Shown in pieces: positions 1 through 5,942 of a stretch of 8,323 nt of DNA. The notes beneath the pieces are model-generated. The model was given only the letters and a program-made list of their open reading frames with translations. It searched no databases and was not told where the DNA came from. Source of the stretch: Candidatus Bathyarchaeota archaeon (GTDB taxonomy: Archaea > Thermoproteota > Bathyarchaeia > TCS64); contig JAUWDP010000039.1 in assembly GCA_030608725.1 (NCBI GenBank), positions 1 to 8,323 on the forward strand, given 5' to 3'. How positions within the stretch are numbered: the stretch's first letter is position 1; each line of letters starts with the position of its first letter. Position numbers and translations under genes: made by a program.

Positions 1-888
1 GTCTATGCAGGCGAGGGCTAGGACCTTGGCGGGGGTGACGTACTCCAGCTCCTTGTCTACGATCTGGTAGGTGCGACCGTGGCCTTGGCCTGTGACTCCT
101 CCCATGCCGATGCTGCTGGTGGGCATGATGCAGGAGATGTCTCCCATGTCGGTGGAGCCGGTGCTGTGCTCGCCTTCCTCGACTTTGTCCTCGCCGACGA
201 CGGCTGCGCAGTTCTTTCTGAGGATGTTGTCGAGTTCGGGGTGGTGGGTGTAGGGCATGTAGCCTGGGAGGTCGTTGATCTCTACCTCGGCGCCTACGGC
301 CATGGCTCCGGCTTTTAGGGCGCGGTTGACCTTCTTGTTGGCGTCTATGATGGCGTCCACGGTTTTGCCTCTGACGTAGGATTCGATCCGGACGTCGGCG
401 GGGACGTTGTTGACGATCTCGCCGCCCTTGGTGATGATGGGGTGGACGCGGATGGTGTCCTCTTCTTTGAATGTCTCCCTCTGGGCGTGGATGCCCATGA
501 TGCCCAGCATGGCGGCGTTGAGGGCGTTGATGCCCTTGTCGGGTGCTCCTCCTGCGTGGGCTTCCAGGCCTATGTAGCGGACGAGCTTGCCGATGAATCC
601 GTTGTTGGATCCTCCCACTCGGAGTTTGTCCTCGAGGTCTGTGCCGGAGTGGGTGCCGATGCTGATGTCGATGTCTGCGAGCTCTCCGACGTGGATGAAC
701 TCCTGTTTTCCGCCCAGGAATTCCAGTTCGCCCTTCTCCTTGAGGTTGTTCCTGTAGTCGATCTCTAGGTATTCCTCTGCGGGGACGGTTACCATGACGA
801 CGTTGCCTTCGAGCTCGTCCAGGACTCCGCTGTCGGTGAGGCCGAAGCCTGCGCCGAGCCAGACGGCCAACGAGCTGATGACGAACAT
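1..888 (-). CDS. M20-family amidohydrolase/peptidase, N-terminally truncated and cut by the window edge
   Basis: This is a metal-dependent amidohydrolase of the M20 family, closest by eye to the AbgA/AbgB and aminoacylase-like (M20D) branch, which hydrolyses amide bonds of N-acyl amino acids or small peptides. Read on the minus strand, it shows LDELEGNVV followed by the PAEE motif (general base and metal ligand), then HVGELADIDI, EAHAGGAPDKGINAL (dimerisation domain with its conserved His), NNVPADVRIESYVRGKT, and near the edge the STDMGDIS motif and GMGGVTGQGHG. The frame is still open at base 1, so the C-terminus lies outside. Family members have about 110 residues before this point, including the metal-binding CGHN motif; here the similarity starts at MFVISSLAVWLG, just after where CGHN belongs. 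Upstream in-frame sequence (open to about 1035) is the antisense of the archaeosortase gene and does not look like M20. The ATG at 886-888 is only a possible start. With half of the metal site missing it is probably inactive. Family assignment is firm; substrate is unknown. Confidence 0.85.
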   Translation of the reverse strand, partial: MFVISSLAVWLGAGFGLTDSGVLDELEGNVVMVTVPAEEYLEIDYRNNLKEKGELEFLGGKQEFIHVGELADIDISIGTHSGTDLEDKLRVGGSNNGFIGKLVRYIGLEAHAGGAPDKGINALNAAMLGIMGIHAQRETFKEEDTIRVHPIITKGGEIVNNVPADVRIESYVRGKTVDAIIDANKKVNRALKAGAMAVGAEVEINDLPGYMPYTHHPELDNILRKNCAAVVGEDKVEEGEHSTGSTDMGDISCIMPTSSIGMGGVTGQGHGRTYQIVDKELEYVTPAKVLALACID

Positions 889-2134
889 CGCCCTGAGGAC
901 GGGCGTATATTCTCTCATCGAGAGGTTTGTGGTCCCATCCATGACAAGGATGGTCGCCTCCATCCTACTCAACGTCTTCGGTGTCAAGACATCGTTCAGT
1001 GGAGGCTCCCTATTCGTATTCACCGAGACTCTGCCCTATGAGCTCAACCTCAGCTGGAACTGCGTCGGATGGCAGAGCTTCGTCCTCCTCGCCTTCACCC
1101 TCGTAACGATCCTCCAAGGGAGCCACTCTAGAGGCAGTAAACTGAAGTGTACGGTCATTGGCTTCCAGGGCGTATTGGTGGTCAACCTCCTCCGTATTGT
1201 GACATCCGCCCTCCTGCTGCTGAAGATGGGGTACGGCCCCGCCATTGCCTTCCATGACAACTTCAGCCTCGTCCTCACCCTCGCTTGGCTGGTGGCATTC
1301 TGGATCATCGCAAACACCTTCATCCTCGAACCCAAGAGGGCTCCAGAGAAGTCACTGGGAGAATGGCTAAGAGGCCTCAAGTTGAGGAGCCTCCTACCCG
1401 ACTTCATCCTCGGGAAGCGGGGCATAGGCATATCCATGATGGCCATGATCCTCGCTATGACTGCCCTGGGGGGCGTGGCCATCCTCTCCGTCAGAGCTGA
1501 GGGAGGCGGGGAACAGACCATCCTCAGCTTCGAGGGCCTGGACGCCCCGGTGACTGTGAACGACGTCTCCACGACCTGGATATTGACCCTCCCGGAGTAC
1601 ACGGACCTCGACATCTCTGCCCGCGTAGACACGTACTCTGGGGGCTTCTGGCCTGGCTGGGTTGATATGTGGGACTTCTACCTCTATGGGCCTCTGGAGG
1701 AGGGCTACAGCATCCAGGGCTCAGTGGTGTACGTCGTCTGGCTTCACTTAGGATCGTTCCCCTCCGGGAAAACCACATACAAGACGTATGTCAACTTCAC
1801 TATCTTCGACGTCGACGAGTACGGAGTCTCGACGGAGGTGAATACCGATGTCTTCAGCATAACCCTCAAGGGCAAAGCCAGGAAGTTCACTTACACCGGG
1901 GGCAGCATATCCGAGCACATATTCGACGCCGGGCACACAATCCGCCTCCGCATCTCCATCTACGACGGGTACTGCCTCGACTACATTCTGGAGTATGACT
2001 TAGAGTCCCGACACTCCTACATGGACCTGCCGGGGATGGTCGTCCCCGAGAGACTGACGTGGCTGCTCCTCCCCCTCACGATCATCCATCCGTTTTTCGT
2101 GGGTAGGAGACGTAGGAACAATAAGTACCGGTAG
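878..2134 (+). CDS. Archaeosortase/exosortase-family protein fused to an exported beta domain with a sorting-signal-like tail; probably N-terminally truncated
   Basis: Archaeosortases are membrane transpeptidases that cleave C-terminal sorting signals of surface proteins. Numbered from the ATG at 878, the catalytic triad appears as Cys62 in WNCVGWQSF, Arg106 in VNLLRI and His126 in AFHDN, in three predicted membrane helices (about 62-80, 92-115, 129-150). A further helix follows at about 183-204. Residues 207-385 look like an exported beta-rich domain (many aromatic and Thr/Val stretches, one NFT sequon at 306). The protein ends with VPE (389-391), a hydrophobic helix (about 394-409) and RRRR (410-413), the layout of PEF-CTERM-like sorting signals. 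The usual N-terminal helix or helices are missing: codons upstream of about 889 are antisense to the M20 gene. An in-frame ATG at 794 exists, but its extra residues are such antisense sequence. No ribosome binding site is visible at either start, so expression is doubtful. Archaeosortase identity is fairly sure; the function of the fused domain is unknown. Confidence 0.75.
   Translation: MTNIALRTGVYSLIERFVVPSMTRMVASILLNVFGVKTSFSGGSLFVFTETLPYELNLSWNCVGWQSFVLLAFTLVTILQGSHSRGSKLKCTVIGFQGVLVVNLLRIVTSALLLLKMGYGPAIAFHDNFSLVLTLAWLVAFWIIANTFILEPKRAPEKSLGEWLRGLKLRSLLPDFILGKRGIGISMMAMILAMTALGGVAILSVRAEGGGEQTILSFEGLDAPVTVNDVSTTWILTLPEYTDLDISARVDTYSGGFWPGWVDMWDFYLYGPLEEGYSIQGSVVYVVWLHLGSFPSGKTTYKTYVNFTIFDVDEYGVSTEVNTDVFSITLKGKARKFTYTGGSISEHIFDAGHTIRLRISIYDGYCLDYILEYDLESRHSYMDLPGMVVPERLTWLLLPLTIIHPFFVGRRRRNNKYR
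880..900. other. Breakpoint joining two truncated genes head-to-head
   Basis: To the left, the minus strand encodes M20 sequence that begins immediately after the expected CGHN position. To the right, the plus strand encodes archaeosortase sequence that begins just before its first core helix. Both genes therefore lose their 5' ends at the same place, close to base 889, with no intergenic DNA, promoter or ribosome binding site between them. I see no insertion sequence ends or target duplication at the join. It may be a real deletion or inversion endpoint, or an assembly misjoin. The exact base is an estimate from the protein similarity limits. Confidence 0.6.
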
Positions 2135-2156
2135 CGAGAGTCGACCTAACAGACGC

Positions 2157-2168
2157 GATTTAAATACA
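2157..2168 (+). promoter_or_regulatory. TATA box for the coiled-coil gene
   Basis: The sequence TTTAAATA (2159-2166) matches the archaeal TATA consensus. It lies about 75 bases before the GTG start at 2238, so transcription would begin near 2188 and leave a leader of about 50 bases that carries the ribosome binding site. A second AT-rich stretch, CTTTAAA at 2214-2220, sits too close to the start for a transcript that includes that site. Confidence 0.5.
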
Positions 2169-2178
2169 GGCGCGAGAT

Positions 2179-2206
2179 CTGCTACGGCGATTCCTACTCG
2201 TAGCAG
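2179..2206 (+). repeat. Inverted repeat CTGCTACG-N12-CGTAGCAG over the predicted transcription start
   Basis: Two perfect 8-base arms (2179-2186 and 2199-2206) are separated by 12 bases. The structure lies between the TATA box and the ribosome binding site, over or just after the predicted start of transcription. It could be an operator for a dimeric repressor or a hairpin in the leader. A terminator for the preceding archaeosortase gene is less likely, because only CCCTTTAAA and no long T-run follows. Confidence 0.55.
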
Positions 2207-2221
2207 GAAATCCCTTTAAAC

Positions 2222-2229
2222 GAGGAGGT
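2222..2229 (+). promoter_or_regulatory. Strong Shine-Dalgarno site deciding a GTG start
   Basis: GAGGAGGT matches the anti-Shine-Dalgarno end of 16S rRNA very well and stands 8 bases before the GTG at 2238. This supports GTG 2238 as the start rather than the in-frame ATG at 2253, which would be 23 bases away. Confidence 0.75.
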
Positions 2230-2237
2230 CGTTTCTA

Positions 2238-2852
2238 GTGAATTGGTGTGAGATGATTCATCGCTTCGGGAATAGGATAGACGAGCTCGAGGAGGTCGTC
2301 AGGGAGATCGCCATCGACATCACGACCGGAACCTTCGTGGAAAGGCTCTCCCCCGAGGAGCTCTGGGAGAAGACCAACGAGCGGGTCTCCCTCGTCTCCG
2401 CCCTCATCGACGAGCTCAAGGAGTACCTCTTCATCCTGAAGCCCGAGAGCGTACCCACCTACCAGAGGCACGTCACAGGCATCCACGAGCGCCTCGATGT
2501 CTTCCAGGAGGCACTGAAGATGGACGCAGACGACGAGCACAGGAGCCAGGTCTCCATAGACGAGCTGAGGCAGGCCCTCGTCAAGATCTCCGACTTCATC
2601 AGCCTCTGCCGTGAGACGGGGGAGAGCCCCTCTGAGGTGATAAACGAGATACTCACCCTGAAGGAGAACCAAGCAACGGATGCCCCTCCAGTGACCCAGG
2701 ACAAGATGGGTCCCCTGGGGGACTTGCTGAAGGGGGCCCAGGCCTCGCATGGGAAGCTTGAGGAGCTCTACGCCGAGATGGGGAGCCAGCTTGAGGCCCT
2801 CAAGAAGGAGTACGACGAGATCTACTTCAGCCTCAAGAGGAAAGAGGAGTAG
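2238..2852 (+). CDS. Coiled-coil protein of unknown function
   Basis: I do not recognise this 204-residue protein. It is soluble, acidic and almost wholly helical. Residues 1-70 hold heptad-like Leu/Ile/Val patterns (for example RIDELEEVVREIAIDI and VSALIDELKEYLFIL). Residues 80-150 form further amphipathic helices. A short loop at about 146-155 contains DAPPVT. The C-terminal stretch from about residue 166 (KLEELYAEMGSQLEALKK onward) is a clear coiled coil ending in KRKEE. There is no signal peptide, membrane helix or Cys cluster; the two Cys (4 and 124) are isolated. The GTG start is fixed by the ribosome binding site at 2222-2229. The gene converges on rfcL with only 4 bases between stop codons, so the two transcripts must overlap. 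The opposite strand is also open here, but its translation is low-complexity and unlike a protein, while this frame has normal helical composition. Existence of the gene is well supported; its function is open. Confidence 0.8.
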   Translation: MNWCEMIHRFGNRIDELEEVVREIAIDITTGTFVERLSPEELWEKTNERVSLVSALIDELKEYLFILKPESVPTYQRHVTGIHERLDVFQEALKMDADDEHRSQVSIDELRQALVKISDFISLCRETGESPSEVINEILTLKENQATDAPPVTQDKMGPLGDLLKGAQASHGKLEELYAEMGSQLEALKKEYDEIYFSLKRKEE

Positions 2853-2856
2853 ACCC

Positions 2857-4284
2857 TCAGTTCTTCAGCCACTTGGACTGCTTGTCGTCCAGATCCAGCC
2901 AGCCCGTGATCTCGTCGGCCATCCCGGGGTCCTCGTCGACCATGACCTTGATGAGGGGGATGACCTCGGCCACCGCCTTCTTCGAGGAGATGTGGCACCT
3001 CTCGGCCACCTTCGCGGCGATCTCGTTCCTCCTTCTCCGGCTCTGATACGTCCTTCGGTACCTCCAGACGAGCTGGGGGGGCCTGAAGTAGGGTATCAGC
3101 CAGGCGTTGCCTCCCCTGACCCACTGGGCCCCGACCTCCCTGAGGCCGTTGTTCACCCTGCGCCACTCGTTCCCCAGGTACTTGACGGGCTTGACCTCGA
3201 TGCCCTCCCTGGTCTCCGTCACGGTGAAGGCCCCCGGGGGGAATCCGAGGGTCGCTGTCTTCTCCCTGACCTGGCTGAGGAGGCCGGTCCCCCTCGAGTA
3301 GAGCTTGGAGAGGGCGACTCCTCCTGTCATCTCGTTGAACATGTACTTGAGGAGGCGGTAGTTCTGGGTCCTCTGCGCCCTGGTCTGGTGGATGTCCGCC
3401 CTGGAGAGGGCCTCCATCCCTCTGACGAGGTCCCTGGGGCTGTCAAGCACCACAGGGAGGTTCTCGTAGATCCAGTCGAAGAGGGTGTCGTAGTCGATGT
3501 GGGTCGAGGAGATGACCCTCCGGGCCTCTCTCAGGCTCTTCGCCGAGAACATCTTGTTGAGGGCGTCAGGGGTATAGTCCTTCCTGTCCCGCTCCCCCAG
3601 CCCCTTGACGTCCTGGAGGGTGACTCTCTCCTTGCCCCTGGAGATGGCCTCGAGGTCGTTGAGTGTGGACCTGAGGTCCCCTTGGGACCTGTCCGCGAGG
3701 TGCTCTAGGACCTTTAAGTCCACGGAGATGCTCAGGTCCGCTGCGCACTCCTTGAGCCTGCGCACAATGGCCCCGAAGGGGACGGGCGAGAACTCGATGA
3801 GGGTTGAAAGGTCAACGAGAGGCCTGAACTTGTCCTGCCACTTCTCCCCAGGGGATGTGGCGATGAGGACGATGGGTATCCTCGTCTCCTTGATGATGTC
3901 CCTGATGGAGGTTATGCCCCCCCGGTCCTGCTGTCCACTCACCCCCTCCAGCTCGTCGAAGAGGATCATACGGCGCTTCCCCGTGATCGTGACGGTCTGG
4001 AACGCGGCCCTCCCCACGAGCTCCTCTAGACGCTTTTTCGTCCTGAAGTCGCTGGCGTTGACCTCCAGAAGGTCTATGTCAAGGTCATTGGCGAGGGCGA
4101 CCACGCAGGAGGTCTTCCCCACACCCGGGGGACCGTGGAGGAATGCGGCGCGCTCCTTTGGGATCCCTTTCTCCCACGACCTGACCCAGGTCCTGAGCTG
4201 GCTAAGCGCCCTCTCGTTGCCCACGACCTCGGCCTGACAGCTCGGCCTAAACCGGTAGGTCCAAGGCTGGTTCTCAGCGGTCAT
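2857..4284 (-). CDS. rfcL: Replication factor C large subunit (clamp loader)
   Basis: RfcL combines with RfcS subunits into the archaeal clamp loader, which uses ATP to open the PCNA ring and place it on primed DNA. The 475 residues show an RFC box near the N-terminus (WTYRFRP, 8-14), Walker A GPPGVGKT (51-58), EVNASDFRT (74-82), Walker B ILFDE (107-111), the sensor 2 region GDLRSTLND (202-210, Arg205), and the collar domain with GGVALSKLY (321-329) and CHISSKKAVAEVIPLI (430-445). Three points are unusual. Sensor 1 reads LIATSP (140-145), without the Asn common in this family. About 65 residues (331-397) with several Trp appear inserted between GGVALSKLY and YFRPP. The end, KQSKWLKN, is a poor PCNA-interacting (PIP) box. 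The ATG overlaps the rfcS stop as ATGA, indicating translational coupling. Identity is sure; the effect of the changes is inference. Confidence 0.93.
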   Translation of the reverse strand: MTAENQPWTYRFRPSCQAEVVGNERALSQLRTWVRSWEKGIPKERAAFLHGPPGVGKTSCVVALANDLDIDLLEVNASDFRTKKRLEELVGRAAFQTVTITGKRRMILFDELEGVSGQQDRGGITSIRDIIKETRIPIVLIATSPGEKWQDKFRPLVDLSTLIEFSPVPFGAIVRRLKECAADLSISVDLKVLEHLADRSQGDLRSTLNDLEAISRGKERVTLQDVKGLGERDRKDYTPDALNKMFSAKSLREARRVISSTHIDYDTLFDWIYENLPVVLDSPRDLVRGMEALSRADIHQTRAQRTQNYRLLKYMFNEMTGGVALSKLYSRGTGLLSQVREKTATLGFPPGAFTVTETREGIEVKPVKYLGNEWRRVNNGLREVGAQWVRGGNAWLIPYFRPPQLVWRYRRTYQSRRRRNEIAAKVAERCHISSKKAVAEVIPLIKVMVDEDPGMADEITGWLDLDDKQSKWLKN

Positions 4285-5252
4285 CCGTTTATCTCTTCCC
4301 CGACGATAACGAGCTTCGCTACGAGGGCGCTCAGCTGTATCTCGGCTCGCGCGCCCTGGGTAAGGCGGTAGTCAATCTCACCGATGGTGTCGGAGAGCCT
4401 GACCTTGTACCTCTCAGGGATGCTGAGCCTGAGCACCTCCGAGTAGATCAAGCGTATGATGTCGTCAGCGGCAAGACCCTCGTCTATGAGGAGGCCTCGG
4501 AGGACCTCGCGGGCCTCCATGAACTGCCCCTTGAGCCCCAGGTTGATGAGCTCGCGGACCTTGCCGGGGCTCACCCTGCCCAGGACGCTGTAGATGGTCA
4601 CGTCGTCGATCTCATCGCTCTGGGTCGCGGCAGCAGCCTGGAGAAGGTTGGTGGCCTTCCTGAGGTCGCCCGTAGAGGCCTCGTAGATGGCCTCAAGCCC
4701 CTCCGGTAGTAGGTTGAGCCCCTCGTTGTCAGCGATATGCTTGATCCATCCCTTGGCGTCCTCCTCGCCGAGGGGGCCGAAGCGGAAGACGCTGCAGCGG
4801 CTCTGGATGGGCTCGATGATGTTCTCCGAGTAGTTGCCGATGAGGACGAAGCGGCATGTACGGGTGTAGATCTCCATAGTGCGGCGGAGGGCGTGCTGGG
4901 CGGCCGAGGTGAGGCTGTCGGCCTCGTCCATGATGAGTATCTTGAATTGGACCTCGCTTGCGATGGCGGCGGTGCGGGCGAAGTTCTTCACCTTCTCCCG
5001 GATGACGTTGATGCCCCTCTCGTCGCTGGCGTTGAGCTCTAGGGTGTAGTTCTGGTACGCCGGGCCGTAGAGGTCCCGGGCCAATGCGAGGATGCCCGTC
5101 GTCTTACCCGTGCCGGCGGGGCCCACGAAGAGGAGGTGGGGGAGGTTCCTGTCCTTGACGAAGCTCTTGAGCCTGGAGACGATCTCCGTCTGGTTCCACA
5201 TCTCGTCAAGTGTCTTGGGGCGATACTTCTCCGCCCACATGCCGCTGCTCAT
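4281..5252 (-). CDS. rfcS: Replication factor C small subunit (clamp loader ATPase)
   Basis: RfcS is the motor subunit of the archaeal clamp loader, usually four copies with one RfcL, and loads PCNA at primer-template junctions. The 323-residue length is normal and no intein is present. Visible motifs are the RFC box WAEKYRPKTLDEM (6-18), Walker A GPAGTGKT (44-51), ELNASDERGI (72-81), Walker B LIMDEAD (106-112), sensor 1 IGNYSENII (138-146), the SRC motif (151-153) whose Arg152 is the arginine finger acting on the neighbouring subunit, and sensor 2 GDLRKATNLLQ (about 195-205). Sensor 1 has Gly where SCNYS is common, but the key Asn140 is kept. The ATG follows a GGAGGG site with 7 bases spacing. 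The gene is first in the rfcS-rfcL operon, sharing ATGA with rfcL, which should keep the two subunits coordinately made. Identity is very secure. Confidence 0.97.
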   Translation of the reverse strand: MSSGMWAEKYRPKTLDEMWNQTEIVSRLKSFVKDRNLPHLLFVGPAGTGKTTGILALARDLYGPAYQNYTLELNASDERGINVIREKVKNFARTAAIASEVQFKILIMDEADSLTSAAQHALRRTMEIYTRTCRFVLIGNYSENIIEPIQSRCSVFRFGPLGEEDAKGWIKHIADNEGLNLLPEGLEAIYEASTGDLRKATNLLQAAAATQSDEIDDVTIYSVLGRVSPGKVRELINLGLKGQFMEAREVLRGLLIDEGLAADDIIRLIYSEVLRLSIPERYKVRLSDTIGEIDYRLTQGARAEIQLSALVAKLVIVGEEING

Positions 5253-5259
5253 ATTTTGT

Positions 5260-5291
5260 CCCTCCTATACAAGTATTCCACCGTTTTAAAC
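5260..5291 (-). promoter_or_regulatory. Promoter and ribosome binding site of the rfcS-rfcL operon
   Basis: On the minus strand, TTTAAAA (5284-5290) is a TATA-like element. GGAGGG (5260-5265) lies 7 bases before the ATG of rfcS. Transcription would begin at about 5260-5265, giving a very short leader that starts at or near the ribosome binding site, so the real start may be a few bases further upstream. Confidence 0.5.
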
Positions 5292-5339
5292 TTTGAACTA
5301 TTGGCGGAGCAAATAAAACACATGCAATGAGCTCTCTGT

Positions 5340-5819
5340 CTAGACCCAGCTCACTCTCTCCGCATCCCATTCTCTGAGCATTCGTGCAAGTTCGCCTATG
5401 TGATGAGCGTTGTGTCGTAGCAAGTAGAGAAGCTTCACATGTACATTGGGCAGCCACTCTTTGAAACCGTCGTTCATCTCCAAGTCACTATCGTTCTTGG
5501 TCCCAAAGAATTCGCTTATCTCAGACTCAAGCCTTCCCAAATATTCGAGGAGGACCGCCTTGCTCGGATAGTACTTTTCGGGGTCGTCGGCCTCGTACTC
5601 GGGATCCCCGTACAATCTTCCCCATCCCATTCCCTCCGGGGTGTCTCTGAAGTAGAACTCCTGAGTGGTTATGATGTGATAGACGGTGTCTGAGAAGGTC
5701 CAGCCTTTGTAGGTCCTGTTCCAGTATCTTTTCGGTACATTTTCAATCGCCTGATGGAGCATGTTCCAGCTGCTCTGGAACTGAGACAGCAACGCTTCAC
5801 AAGCTGTCCTTGTTGCCAT
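5340..5819 (-). CDS. DinB-superfamily (four-helix bundle) putative metal-dependent protein
   Basis: This 159-residue protein looks like the DinB/YfiT fold, a four-helix bundle that holds a metal with three His. Candidate ligands are His48 in VYHII and His136 plus His140 in LRHNAHHIGEL, the typical H-x-x-x-H followed by GEL in the last helix. The opening CEALLSQFQSSWNMLHQAI and GWTFSDTVYHII match the pattern of helix 1 and the start of helix 2. The family includes thiol-transferases using mycothiol or bacillithiol and many members of unknown activity; the substrate here cannot be told. It lies upstream of rfcS on the same strand with an 87-base gap that contains the rfcS promoter, so it is probably a separate unit. 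Part of the gene is AT-richer than its neighbours (5461-5520 has 26 G/C in 60), which could hint at transfer, but 5581-5640 has 39 of 60. Confidence 0.75.
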   Translation of the reverse strand: MATRTACEALLSQFQSSWNMLHQAIENVPKRYWNRTYKGWTFSDTVYHIITTQEFYFRDTPEGMGWGRLYGDPEYEADDPEKYYPSKAVLLEYLGRLESEISEFFGTKNDSDLEMNDGFKEWLPNVHVKLLYLLRHNAHHIGELARMLREWDAERVSWV

Positions 5820-5840
5820 GATTCAGCATAGGTTGAAGTC

Positions 5841-5848
5841 GATATAAC
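5841..5848 (-). promoter_or_regulatory. TATA box implying a leaderless DinB-fold transcript
   Basis: GTTATATC on the minus strand is centred about 25 bases before the ATG at 5819, which is the normal TATA-to-start distance in archaea. No Shine-Dalgarno site precedes that ATG (GCTGAATC). Together these point to a leaderless mRNA starting at or next to the start codon. Confidence 0.55.
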
Positions 5849-5942
5849 GGTTTAGAGCGTAGAGGTGATATCTGTATGGCTCATTGTACTCTGTCCTTTT
5901 TTTCTATATGTCTAGAGCCTAATGACTACTGCTAGAGCTGAA

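Noticed and set aside
79..768. Plus-strand open frames across the left edge
   Set aside because: The minus strand here reads continuously as an M20 enzyme with PAEE, EAHAGGAP and STDMGDIS motifs, so these are shadows.
870..910. Insertion sequence at the truncation junction
   Set aside because: There is no transposase, terminal inverted repeat or target-site duplication; the two gene remnants abut directly.
1036..1632. Minus-strand open frame opposite the archaeosortase core
   Set aside because: It has Arg/Ser-rich shadow composition. The plus strand shows membrane helices with the catalytic Cys, Arg and His.
2235..2750. Minus-strand open frame opposite the coiled-coil gene
   Set aside because: The translation is Leu/Gly/Val-rich without any pattern and has no ribosome binding site, while the plus-strand frame has normal helical composition and a strong GAGGAGGT site.
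2749..3708. Long plus-strand open frame across the rfcL gene
   Set aside because: Its translation is low-complexity and rich in Pro, Gly, Leu, Val and Asp, with no motif. It is an antisense shadow of the GC-rich rfcL, whose RFC motifs are unmistakable on the minus strand.
3605..4237. Plus-strand open frame of 210 codons opposite the RfcL ATPase domain
   Set aside because: It is Ser/Arg/Thr-rich shadow sequence; the minus strand encodes Walker A and B of RfcL.
5253..5339. Possible small RNA or tRNA between rfcS and the DinB-fold gene
   Set aside because: At 87 bases it is long enough, but I see no cloverleaf arms or T-loop, and the rfcS TATA box and ribosome binding site account for much of it.
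5897..5903. Run of seven T on the plus strand as a terminator
   Set aside because: No plus-strand gene lies upstream that would need it. On the minus strand it is an A-tract in the upstream region of the DinB-fold gene.
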